A stretch of DNA of 64,000 bases from assembly GCA_024500155.1 (NCBI GenBank), contig CM044868.1, forward strand, positions 38,202,165-38,266,164. Reading direction: 5' to 3'. Origin of the DNA: Chenopodium formosanum. Lineage: Eukaryota; Streptophyta; Magnoliopsida; Caryophyllales; Amaranthaceae. Below the pieces are notes generated by a model. That model was not told the DNA's origin. It ran no database searches and saw only the letters and a list, made by a program, of their open reading frames with translations. Below are positions 1-10,167 of this stretch, one piece after another. The position numbers were made by a program, and so were the translations under genes. Every line of letters begins with the position of its first letter. Position 1 is the stretch's first letter.

Positions 1-25
1 TCATTTATTAATGGAGGTAAACTTT

Positions 26-607
26 ATGGGTTTTTTTAAAAAAAAAGAAAAGAAATCAGAATTTGATGTCTTTCGTCTATACAGATCACGTCACCCAGAA
101 CCAGGACAATGTGATGAGATAACTACAAGAGGTCATTCTATACCCATGTCTGTTGACAAAGCACAAAGAGTAATTGATCAGATACGGGGTCGTTCCTACG
201 CCGAAACACTTATGATATTAGAACTCATGCCATATCGAGCATGTTATCCTATTTTTAAATTGATTTATTCTGCAGCAGCAAATGCTAGCCACAATAAACA
301 ATTCAACAAAGCAAATTTAATTATTAGCAAAGCTGACGTTAATAAAGGTATTACCTTAAAAAAATTAAAACCGCAAGCTCGAGGGCGTAGTTATCTGATT
401 AAAAAACCTACTTGTCACATAACTATTGTATTAAGAGATATAACCCACTTTGATTCATATGAGAAATTTTTAGAGAGTTTACCTCCAAAAAAGCTAATAA
501 CTTCCTTAGTTATTATGTCTACAGGTCGACGACGCAAATTCTTGTGTGGTCGTTTTAGAGAAAAGCATAAAATAAAGAGTTTTTTATACAATATAGCCTT
601 TGTATGA
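26..607 (+). CDS. rpl22: Plastid ribosomal protein uL22 (NUPT copy)
   Basis: The protein belongs to the large subunit of the plastid ribosome, lining the peptide exit tunnel. The frame is open for 193 codons from the ATG at 26. The family core is clear (KAQRVIDQIRGRSY, MPYRACYPIFKL, SAAANASHN, KKLKPQARGRSY). A GGAGG ribosome-binding site at 15-19 lies just upstream. An in-frame ATG at 11 would give a longer product, but 26 fits the family start. The C-terminal extension is longer and more variable than in many species. The gene ends 13 bp before rps3, as in the S10-type plastid cluster. No break is seen, but the copy is in a NUPT. Confidence 0.85.
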   Translation: MGFFKKKEKKSEFDVFRLYRSRHPEPGQCDEITTRGHSIPMSVDKAQRVIDQIRGRSYAETLMILELMPYRACYPIFKLIYSAAANASHNKQFNKANLIISKADVNKGITLKKLKPQARGRSYLIKKPTCHITIVLRDITHFDSYEKFLESLPPKKLITSLVIMSTGRRRKFLCGRFREKHKIKSFLYNIAFV

Positions 608-620
608 TAGAGTAAGTAAT

Positions 621-1274
621 ATGGGACAAAAAATAAATCCACTTGGTTTCAGACTTGGTACAACACAAAGTCATTATTCCCTTTGGTTTTCACAACCAAA
701 AAACTATTCAGAAGGTCTACAAGAAGATCAAAAAATAAGGGATTGTATCAAAAACTATGTACAAAAAAATACAAGAGCATCCTCGGGTATCGAAGGAATT
801 GCACATATCGAAATTCAAAAAAGAATTGATCTGATACAAGTGATAATCCATATGGGGTTCCCAAAATTATAAATAGAAAATCGACCACACGGAGTAGAAG
901 ACCTAAAAATAAATGTACAAAAAGAATTGAATTGTGTAAACCGAAAACTCAATATTGCTATTACAAGAATTGCAAAACCTTATGGGAACCCTAACATTCT
1001 TGCGGAATTTATAGCCGGACAACTAAAGAGTAGAGTATCATTTCGAAAAGCAATGAAAAAAGCTATCGAATTAACCAAACAAGTTGATACAAAAAGAATT
1101 CAAATCCAAATTGCCGGCCGTATCGATGGAAAAGAAATTGCACGTATCGAATGGATAAGAGAGGGTAGGGTTCCCTTACAAACCATTCGCGCGAAAATCG
1201 ATTATTGTGCTTATACGGTTCGAACTATCTATGGAGTATTGGGAATCAAAATTTGGATATTTATGGACGAGTAA
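621..1274 (+). pseudogene. rps3: Plastid ribosomal protein uS3, broken by one stop
   Basis: This would encode the small-subunit protein at the mRNA entry site. The frame starts at ATG 621 (MGQKINPLGFRLG, the family N-terminus) and ends at 1274, giving 218 codons, the usual length. A single in-frame TAA at 870-872 interrupts it after residues HMGFPKL, where the family has a further leucine. Downstream the same frame continues with the conserved KLNIAITRIAKPYGNPNILAEF and GRIDGKEIAR segments. One substitution, with no frame change, therefore disables it. It sits between rpl22 and rpl16 in the normal order. Confidence 0.9.
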
Positions 1275-1437
1275 TAATAAGCCTTTACTTAATTTTTCTT
1301 TTGGTATCGATTTAATGATGGAACATAAAATAACAATCTTTTTGCTTCTTTTTCCACCGAACAAATTCTCATTTTGAATCCCATTTTAATCCCATAAGGT
1401 TTAATAAAAATTCGATTGACCTTTTGAAAAAATTGCT

Positions 1438-2929
1438 ATGCTTAGTGTGTGACTCGTTGGTTTTTGTTAAAATTAAAACTAAATAAACAAAAGAACAAAT
1501 CATACAAAATAGAAACTCATAACTAGGAACTAATAACCAACTCATCGCATCACATTATTTGGATCCAAGAAAGCAGTCAAGATATGTTATTTTAGCCCTA
1601 GCATTGTAGGAACTGCATTTTTTTTGGCATAAACAATTCATTAGATTTATTGTCAAACAAAAAAAAAATACAAAAAAGAAAAAAAGGATACGGATAAAAG
1701 GAAAGATGAGAGAAAGAAAAAAAAAAGAATCGAATAGAAAAGATATATGATTCCAATATGTAAGGTCTTTGAAACATCTCATAAAAAAAATGTAATAAAG
1801 CATTAATACAGATTGACGCAAAATTATATGATATAAATCTGTTTCATAGAAAAAAAATAAGAGCTTCGAACCAATCACGACTAAGAGGGTTGTCTCAAGA
1901 ACAAATTTCATTACAAGCTCCGTTGTAAAATTTAGACCTAATCATTAATCAAGAAGCGATGGAAACGACGGAATCCGTGAATCCGTAAGATTCAATTAAA
2001 AATGAATCCTAACGATTCATTGGTAAGGATGGAGGAACGAACCAAAAACCTATTCATATTATAAAAAATGATAAACTAACTTTACAGTTAAAATAGATAT
2101 AGATATTGAAAGAGTAAATATTCGCCCGCAAAAATTCCCCTTTTCTTTTTTATTTTCATTGAATTCCTCATATTTGAGCAATCCAATTTAATATAAAATA
2201 GAAAAACTTTTTATAAAACTAAAATGAAAAAGAATGCAATATTATAGAAAAAAACAAAAATATACAAAAAAAGAATAAAATAGAGATTTAAAGAAATTTA
2301 AATTGGCTATTTATATACCCAAATAAAAATATCTAGTAAACTAGGTGAATCCAAAAGAATTTATTCAGTGTATTTATTCAGCGTATTATTACATGTATAT
2401 ATTAATTATATAAAAAGAAAATATATTATTACATGATTTCTTTTTTCATTCGCGAGGAGCTGGATGAGAAGAAACTCTCACGTCCGGTTCTGTAGTAGAG
2501 ATGGAATTCCAAAAAACCATCAACTATAATCCCAAAAGAACTAAATTCCGTAAACAACATAGAGGAAGAATGAAGGGAATATCTTGTTGGGGGAATCGTA
2601 TTTGTTTTGGAAGATATGCTCTTCAGGCACTTGAACCCGCTTGGATCACGTCTAGACAAATAGAAGCAGGGCGGCGAGCAATGACACAAAATGCACGTCG
2701 CGGTGTAAAAATATGGGTACGTATATTTCCCAACAAACCTGTTACAGTAAGACCCGCGGAAACCCGTATGGGTTCCGGTAAAGGATCGCCCGAATATTGG
2801 GTAGTTGTTGTCAAACCAGGTCGAATACTTTATGAAATAAGCGGAGTAGCCGAAAATATAGCCCGCCGGGCTATCGCAATAGCGGCATCGAAAATGCCTA
2901 TACGAACTCAATTCATTATTTCAGGATAA
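1438..2929 (+). CDS. rpl16: Plastid ribosomal protein uL16, two exons (NUPT copy)
   Basis: This large-subunit protein binds near the tRNA A site. Exon 1 is the 9-bp micro-exon ATGCTTAGT at 1438-1446. It is followed by a group II intron starting GTGTGAC (1447-2530, 1,084 bp). Exon 2 is 2531-2929, beginning with codons for PKRTKFRKQHRGRMKG. The joined product is 135 residues, the normal length, with no stop or frameshift. The longer open frame that begins at 2501 runs through intron sequence and is not the start. Splicing in the nucleus is not expected. Confidence 0.9.
1447..2530 (+). other. Group II intron of rpl16
   Basis: The 5' end GTGTGAC matches the group II start consensus. A domain V-like hairpin with GAGGAGCTGGATGAGAAG is seen at about 2453-2470, followed by the pairing half near 2480-2490, about 40-60 bp before the 3' splice site. 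The rest is A/T-rich with long homopolymers. A 118-codon minus-strand open frame at 1555-1911 lies inside and looks like chance. Confidence 0.8.
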
Positions 2930-3046
2930 GAATGTGGAACTAAAGGAAATGGATCTTTTGGATAAAAACAAATAGAAGTTTTTTTTGGACAAACAATATT
3001 TCTTTTTCTTTTATTTTTACATTGAAAGAACAGATAAAAACAAAAT

Positions 3047-3412
3047 ATGATTCAACCTCAGACCCATTTGAATGTAGCAGACAACAGCGGGGCTCGAGAA
3101 TTGATGTGTATTCGAATCATAGGAGCTAGCAACCGCCGATATGCTCGTATTGGTGACGTTATTGTTGCTGTGATTAAAGAAGCAATACCCAACACGCCCT
3201 TAGAAAGATCAGAAGTGATCAGAGCTGTAATTGTACGTACCTGTAAAGAACTCAAACGTGCCAACGGTATGATAATACGATATGATGACAATGCCGCAGT
3301 TATCATTGATCAAGAAGGAAATCCAAAAGGAACTCGAATTTTTGGTGCAATTGCCAGGGAATTGAGACAAAACTTTACTAAAATAGTTTCATTAGTTCCT
3401 GAGGTATTATAA
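3047..3412 (+). CDS. rpl14: Plastid ribosomal protein uL14 (NUPT copy, one codon short)
   Basis: This large-subunit protein lies at the intersubunit face. The frame is open for 121 residues from MIQPQTHLNVADNSGARELMCIRI to SLVPEVL. The usual length is 122. Near the C-terminus the sequence reads ELRQNFTKIV where the family has a leucine between Q and N, so one codon is missing (about 3367-3371). The loss keeps the frame. Position between rpl16 and rps8 is standard. Confidence 0.88.
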   Translation: MIQPQTHLNVADNSGARELMCIRIIGASNRRYARIGDVIVAVIKEAIPNTPLERSEVIRAVIVRTCKELKRANGMIIRYDDNAAVIIDQEGNPKGTRIFGAIARELRQNFTKIVSLVPEVL

Positions 3413-3581
3413 GATGAGAAGTAGGGTATTTGACTGAAAAAAAAATAAAAATAGGAAATTGTGTATCACGTATATATCTTTTGTTTTGAAGTTTTTTATA
3501 ATTTAAAATTTAATACTAAACTAATAATAAAGGCATGTTGATTATATCAAATTTTTGGGGAACCACTTATTTTAGTTCATC

Positions 3582-3986
3582 ATGAGTAGAGACACTATTG
3601 CTGATATAATAACCTCTATACGAAATGCAGACATGAATAGAAAAGGAACGGTTCGAATAGTATCTACTGGAATCACCGAAAACGTTGTTAAAATACTTTT
3701 ACGAGAAGGCTTTATCGAAAATGCGAGAAAACATCAAGAAAGAAACAACTACTTTTTGGTTTTAACTCTGCGACATAGACGAAATAAGAAAACGCCTTAT
3801 AAAAATACTTTCCATTTAAAAAGGATCAGCCGACCTGGTCTACGAATCTATTCTAACTATCAGCGAATTCCTAGAATTTTAGGTGGAATGGGGATTGCAA
3901 TTCTTTCTATTTCTAGAGGTATAATGACAGATCGAGAGGCTCAACTAGAACAAATTGGTGGAGAAATTTTATGTTATATATGGTAA
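3582..3986 (+). CDS. rps8: Plastid ribosomal protein uS8 (NUPT copy)
   Basis: This small-subunit protein binds the central domain of 16S rRNA. The frame is open for 134 residues, the normal length, from [18 protein letters not shown] to GEILCYIW, with the family C-terminal core RIPRILGGMG and GIMTDREA. Several residues differ from what is usual (for example GI-A-ILSISRG), which may be drift after transfer or lineage variation. It lies between rpl14 and infA. Confidence 0.88.
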   Translation: MSRDTIADIITSIRNADMNRKGTVRIVSTGITENVVKILLREGFIENARKHQERNNYFLVLTLRHRRNKKTPYKNTFHLKRISRPGLRIYSNYQRIPRILGGMGIAILSISRGIMTDREAQLEQIGGEILCYIW

Positions 3987-4103
3987 TCCCTATACTATCT
4001 GAATTTTTCCAAAATTTTTGATTTGTGAACAAAAAAAGAGAAAAGACAGCTTGTCTAATATCATTCCTCTATTAGTTGATACTTTAAGGGGGTTTTGTCT
4101 GGA

Positions 4104-4337
4104 ATGAAGGAACAAAAATGGATTCATGAAGGTTTGATTACCGAATCACTTCCTAATGGTATGTTCTGGGTTCGTTTAGATAATGAAGATCTTATTCTCG
4201 GTTACGTTTCAGGAAGGATACGACATAGTTCTATACGAATCCTACCGGGAGATAGAGTTAAGATTGAAATAAGCCGTTATGATTCAACTAGAGGTTGTAT
4301 AATTTATAGACTCCGCAACAAGGAATCGAACGATTAG
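4104..4337 (+). CDS. infA: Plastid translation initiation factor IF-1 (NUPT copy)
   Basis: IF-1 is a small OB-fold protein that binds the ribosomal A site during initiation. The frame from ATG 4104 encodes 77 residues, the normal length, starting MKEQKWIHEGLITESLPNG and ending RNKESND. An upstream in-frame TTG at 4095 is not needed. The OB-fold strands (FWVRLDNEDLILGYVSG, ILPGDRVKIE) are clear. An intact infA is informative because many rosids and some other lineages have lost or broken it. Confidence 0.88.
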   Translation: MKEQKWIHEGLITESLPNGMFWVRLDNEDLILGYVSGRIRHSSIRILPGDRVKIEISRYDSTRGCIIYRLRNKESND

Positions 4338-4457
4338 ATAGTTTTTCAACTTCAACACTCCTTTCTATAAGAATACAATTCGAGATTCAAAATGTTCAAA
4401 AACCTATTTTCGTCCAAGAATTAGATTTAAAAAAAAAAACACAACGGAATAAAAAAT

Positions 4458-4571
4458 ATGAAAATAAGAGCTTCTGTTTGTCAAATTTGTGAAAAATGCC
4501 GGCTGATCCGCAGACGAGGACGAATTATAGTAATTTGTTCTAACCCAAAACACAAACAACGACAAGGATAA
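4458..4571 (+). CDS. rpl36: Plastid ribosomal protein bL36 (NUPT copy)
   Basis: This is a very small zinc-ribbon protein of the large subunit. The 37-residue frame begins MKIRASVCQICEKC and ends KHKQRQG. The zinc ligands C-x2-C, then C and H (VICSNPKH) are all present. Length is normal and there are no breaks. It lies between infA and rps11. Confidence 0.9.
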   Translation: MKIRASVCQICEKCRLIRRRGRIIVICSNPKHKQRQG

Positions 4572-4714
4572 CTACTATACTAAAAACTAAAAGGAACTAT
4601 CTAGAAAGAATTGCTAAAAGATTTGATTGATATAAAAAAAACGGAAGGAATTTGTTTTGACATGAAATGGATATATCCATATATCGTTGACTTATTTTTA
4701 TGAGATGAAAAAAT

Positions 4715-5131
4715 ATGGCAAAACCTATACCCAAAATTGGTTCACGTAGAAATGGACGTATTAATTCGCGTAAAAGTGCACGTAAAATACCAAAGGGAAT
4801 TATTCATGTTCAAGCAAGTTTCAATAATACCATTGTGACTGTTACAGATGTACGGGGTCGAGTAGTTTCTTGGTCTTCTTCCGGTACTTGTGGATTCAGG
4901 GGTACAAAAAGAGGGACACCGTTTGCGGCTCAAACTGCAATAGGAAATGCTATTCGTACGGTATTGGAACAAGGTATGCAACGAGCCGAAGTCATGATAA
5001 AGGGTCCTGGTATCGGAAGAGATGCAGCATTACGGGCTATTCGTAGAAGCGGTATACTGTTAAGTTTCGTACGAGACGTAACTCCTATGCCCCATAACGG
5101 CTGTAGGCCTCCTAAAAAAAGACGTGTGTAG
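4715..5131 (+). CDS. rps11: Plastid ribosomal protein uS11 (NUPT copy)
   Basis: This platform protein of the small subunit contacts mRNA near the E site. The 138-residue frame is complete and of normal length, with the family blocks GIIHVQASFNNTIVTVTD, GPGIGRDAALRAIRRSG and the basic C-terminus PPKKRRV. It lies directly upstream of rpoA, as in all plastid S10/alpha clusters. Confidence 0.92.
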   Translation: MAKPIPKIGSRRNGRINSRKSARKIPKGIIHVQASFNNTIVTVTDVRGRVVSWSSSGTCGFRGTKRGTPFAAQTAIGNAIRTVLEQGMQRAEVMIKGPGIGRDAALRAIRRSGILLSFVRDVTPMPHNGCRPPKKRRV

Positions 5132-5202
5132 AAATCAGAATTGAAGATATTTCAAGAGAAATAAATGATTCAAAGATATGATCAATTTTTTAAAATATTA
5201 CT

Positions 5203-6198
5203 ATGGTTCGAGAGAAAATAAGTGTATCTACTCGGACACTTCAGTGGAAGTGTGTTGAATCAAGAACAGATAGTAAATGTCTTTATTATGGGCGCTTTAT
5301 TCTCTCTCCACTTATGAAAGGTCAAGCTGATACAATAGGCATTGCGATGCGAAGAGCATTGCTTGGCGAAATAGAAGGAACATGTATCACACGTGCAAAA
5401 TCTGAAAAAATACCACACGAATACTCTGCCATATTAGGTATTCAAGAATCAGTACATGAAATTTTCATGAATTTGAAAGAAATAGTATTAAGAAGTAATC
5501 TATATGGAACTTGTGAGGCGTCTATTTGCGTTAGGGGCCCCAGATGTGTAACTGCACAAGACATCATCTTGTCGCCTTATGTAGAAATAGTTGATAATAC
5601 ACAGCATATAGCTAGCTTGACGGAACCAATTGACTTGTGTATTGGATTACAACTTGAGAGAAATCGCGGATATCATATAAAAGCGCCACATAACTTTCAA
5701 GACGGAAATTATCCGATAGATGCTCTATTCATGCCTGTTCGAAACGTGAATCATAGTATTCATTCTTATGGAAATGGAAATGAAAAACAAGAGATACTTT
5801 TTCTCGAAATATGGACAAATGGCAGTTTAACTCCAAAAGAAGCACTTTATGAAGCCTCCCGGAATTTAATTGATTTATTGATCCCTTTTTTACATGCAGA
5901 AGAAGAAAACTTAGATTTAGAGGACAATCAGCCCAAAGTTTCTTTCCCCCTTTTTACCTTTTACAATAGATTGACTGAAATACGGAAAAACAAAAAAAAA
6001 ATAGCATTGAAATTTACTTTTATTGACCAATTAGAATTGCCACCTAGGATCTACAATTGCCTCAAAAAATCTAATATACACACATTATCGGACCTATTGA
6101 ATAACAGCCAAGAAGATCTTATTAAAATAGAGCATTTTCGCATAAAAGACGTAAAACAAATATTTGGCACTCTAGAAAAGCATTTCGTAATTGATTAA
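5203..6198 (+). CDS. rpoA: Plastid RNA polymerase alpha subunit (NUPT copy)
   Basis: This is the assembly subunit of the plastid-encoded RNA polymerase. The frame of 331 residues is uninterrupted and close to the usual 330-340. The N-terminal domain has the conserved assembly segment GQADTIGIAMRRALLGEIEGT (about residues 40-60) and the middle has LFLEIWTNGSLTPKEAL. The C-terminal helix-hairpin domain (LPPRIYNCLKKSNIHTLSDL) is also complete. The copy is intact despite broken neighbours petD and rps3. Confidence 0.9.
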   Translation: MVREKISVSTRTLQWKCVESRTDSKCLYYGRFILSPLMKGQADTIGIAMRRALLGEIEGTCITRAKSEKIPHEYSAILGIQESVHEIFMNLKEIVLRSNLYGTCEASICVRGPRCVTAQDIILSPYVEIVDNTQHIASLTEPIDLCIGLQLERNRGYHIKAPHNFQDGNYPIDALFMPVRNVNHSIHSYGNGNEKQEILFLEIWTNGSLTPKEALYEASRNLIDLLIPFLHAEEENLDLEDNQPKVSFPLFTFYNRLTEIRKNKKKIALKFTFIDQLELPPRIYNCLKKSNIHTLSDLLNNSQEDLIKIEHFRIKDVKQIFGTLEKHFVID

Positions 6199-6232
6199 AA
6201 AAAAAATATGACAAAAAAATGAATTGAATAGA

Positions 6233-6278
6233 TGTATCTAGGGAAAATTCACCTCGAAGTGACTATTCCCTAGATACA
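6233..6278. terminator. Hairpin between rpoA and petD
   Basis: A perfect 12-bp inverted repeat (TGTATCTAGGGA at 6233-6244 and its complement at 6267-6278) encloses a 22-bp loop. It lies between the convergent 3' ends of rpoA (plus) and petD (minus). Such stem-loops define plastid mRNA 3' ends by blocking exonucleases; the role here is inferred from position. Confidence 0.6.
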
Positions 6279-6303
6279 CACGTCGTGTTATTTCAGAATT
6301 GAA

Positions 6304-7554
<1,251 letters not shown>

Positions 7555-7770
7555 AATCCATTTTCATTTCGTAGAATTACCCTCAACTAGTTATGTTAAA
7601 TAACTAAATATAAAATTTAACTAAATCCAAAATTATGAAGTTGAAGGAAAATGTCCAAATACATAGATTATTATTTTCAATAATCCATACATGTAGCAAT
7701 GAAATACTATTGTTCTTCCCTCAAGTAATAAATGATTGATTACAAATATCTATGATATACTTTTTCTATT

Positions 7771-9233
7771 CTATAAGGGCCCAGAAATACCTTGTTTACG
7801 TATCATTAGAAAGTGCATTAACATAAATACGGAAGTAAGAAGAGGCAATACAAAAGTGTGTAAACTATAAAACCGAGTCAAAGTGGATTGTCCCACACTA
7901 GCACTTCCACGTAATAACTCTATCAAAGGTGATCCTATTACAGGAATAGCATCCGGTACGCCCGTTACAATTTTGACTGCCCAATAACCAATTTGGTCCC
8001 GAGGTAAGGAATAACCAGTTACGCCAAAAGAGGCGGTCAATACAGCCAGAACCACACCCGTAACCAAAGTTAATTCGCGGGGTTTTTTAAACCCACCGGT
8101 GAGATACACCCGAAAGACATGCAGGATCATCATTAGAACCATCATACTTGCCGACCACCGATGAACGGATCGTATTAACCAACCAAAGTTAGCTTCAGTC
8201 ATTATATATTGAACAGAAGCAAAAGCCTCAGTAACGGTTGGACGATAGTAAAAAGTCATCGCAAACCCGGTAGCTACTTGTACTAAAAAAACAAGTAAGT
8301 GTAATTCCTCCTAGACAATAAAAAATGTTTACATGAGGAGGAACATATTTACTGGTTATATCATCCGCAATCGCCTGAATCTCGAGACGTTCTTCGAACC
8401 AATCATAGACTTTATTGAGATAGGTAAACTATTAAACCCCCCTAAGAACTGTATATGAGACTTTCATCTCGTACAGCTCAAGCAGACACACCCAAATACT
8501 GATTAAAAGAGATAGAGAATAGAAAGTTGCAAACTTCTTAATCCCCTGTTTTCTTTTTTCGGAAGATAGGAAGGAATACAAATCCAAAAGTTCTTCTTTG
8601 TGTTCATAATGCCAAAATATCAAGTCGGTGCATTCGTCTTTCTCTTGATTGTTACTACAGGCCTCTTGAATATTCTCTTGTCCTTTTTTCTTTCATTTGT
8701 TATTTTTGTATTTGTATATAATTATAATGCGACTTTTTTTACTTTTTAATCATTGATAGGAATTTCTCTTGTTAAGACCCTATGAATCGATGGAACCCTA
8801 GATTCATACTAGAACCACGATGATTCAATAAAACCCTAAAGCTAAGCACAAAGATTCGTTGAGTAAGAACCATTGGATCATCACTTATTAAATCAATAGG
8901 ATAGGTATTATTTAATTATTATAACTAATAATACAAAAAAATTTGTCTGTAGGTTAAACAAAAAAGGCATCAAAAGGAGTTTGAACGAAAAAAGATTTCG
9001 ATTTATACCTTCTAATTCTTTCTTTGAAAAGAAAATTTTTCTGAATCCGTTCTCGAGGTCTGAATATTAAATATGAATCATAGTTCAAATATTGTTTGAT
9101 CTATTTTAGCTATTCCGTGTTTCAGATACCAAAAAAAATATCCAACGAGGTATAACCATCTCTATCAGGATAAGATGACAGACTCGTTTTCTATATTATC
9201 AATAGGATCCATTCTAACAAGTCACACACTCAT
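7771..9233 (-). pseudogene. petB: Cytochrome b6, frameshifted
   Basis: Cytochrome b6 carries the two b hemes of the b6f complex. Exon 1 is the 6-bp ATGAGT (9228-9233), then a group II intron (8414-9227), then exon 2 (7771-8413). The final 162 codons, from MTFYYRPTVTEAF to QGISGPL, are open and include heme-ligand histidines (RSVHRWSAS, MILHVFRVYLTGG). The start of exon 2 (KVYDWFEERLEIQAIADDI) lies in a different frame. The cause is one extra A in the run at 8285-8291 (seven instead of six), inside the CFLVQVATG segment. Confidence 0.9.
8414..9227 (-). other. Group II intron of petB
   Basis: The 814-bp segment lies between the 6-bp exon 1 and exon 2 of petB. It starts GTGTGACTTG on the minus strand. 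A 63-codon minus-strand open frame at 8432-8623 is intronic and has no recognisable domain. Confidence 0.8.
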
Positions 9234-9391
9234 ATTCCGGAAATACAGAAAGAAATTCCGCGATCGAACTACCAGAAGGGGATAAAAAAGGGGATAAAAA
9301 CAGGAGTCTTAAAAACGCACTTTGTATTGTTTGTATTGAAAGGCTAGAACTTCCCGGTTCTTTTGTCTTTCATTTTTTTGTTTTTGTGGAT

Positions 9392-9613
<222 letters not shown>

Positions 9614-9715
9614 AAATTCGATTATATTCATTGAGATCTGTTGACTTTGTATACCATTCCGTTGTAAATAAATGATTTTATCATAGATCCATTGTGGTCT
9701 TAAAATTTTATAATA

Positions 9716-9847
9716 ATGGAAACAGCAACCCTAGTCGCCATCTTTATATCTAGTTTACTTGTAAGTTTTACCGGGTATGCCTTATATACCGCTTTTGGGC
9801 AACCCTCTCAACAACTAAGAGATCCTTTCGAGGAACACGGAGATTAG
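9716..9847 (+). CDS. psbN: PsbN, photosystem II assembly protein (NUPT copy)
   Basis: The 43-residue frame METATLVAIFISS...EEHGD is complete and of normal length, with one N-terminal membrane helix. PsbN assists photosystem II assembly and is encoded on the strand opposite to psbT and psbB; that arrangement is kept here. Confidence 0.9.
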   Translation: METATLVAIFISSLLVSFTGYALYTAFGQPSQQLRDPFEEHGD

Positions 9848-9849
9848 CC

Positions 9850-9889
9850 GAAGTAATGAGCCTTCCAATATTGGAAGGCTCATTACTTC
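9850..9889. terminator. 40-bp perfect palindrome between psbN and psbT
   Basis: A perfect inverted repeat with 20-bp arms lies between the convergent 3' ends of psbN (plus) and psbT (minus); its centre is CCAATATTGG at 9865-9874. It can fold into a stable stem-loop on either strand, as expected for a shared plastid mRNA 3'-end element. Its perfect state shows no decay in this spot. Confidence 0.75.
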
Positions 9890-9912
9890 AATTGAAATAA
9901 TGAAAAATCATT

Positions 9913-10014
9913 TCATTTTTTAGTTGAAATTTTAGGAGGTTCCCGAAAAAAAATAGCGAAAAAAATTATCCCTAGAGTAGAGACTAATAGAAATGTATAA
10001 ACCAATGCTTCCAT
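9913..10014 (-). CDS. psbT: Photosystem II subunit T (NUPT copy)
   Basis: The 33-residue frame MEALVYTFLLVSTLG...KISTKK is complete. It is one membrane helix at the PSII dimer interface. Homopolymer runs in the frame have the right length, unlike those in petB. It follows psbB on the same strand. Confidence 0.88.
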   Translation of the reverse strand: MEALVYTFLLVSTLGIIFFAIFFREPPKISTKK

Positions 10015-10167
10015 AGATTCGATTGTGGTTTACAATTATAGCTTCCATACCTGTTTACTTGAGATTATTTTCCCAATAATGATAACAAAACGGTGGTAAT
10101 TCAAATCAAGATTGCTCTAGTATCCTCTGTCAAATCAAAAAAATAGAAGCAAAAAAGCAATGTTGTA

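Noticed and set aside
1555..1911. 118-codon minus-strand open frame
   Set aside because: Lies inside the rpl16 group II intron, with low-complexity Phe/Leu-rich composition and no domain.
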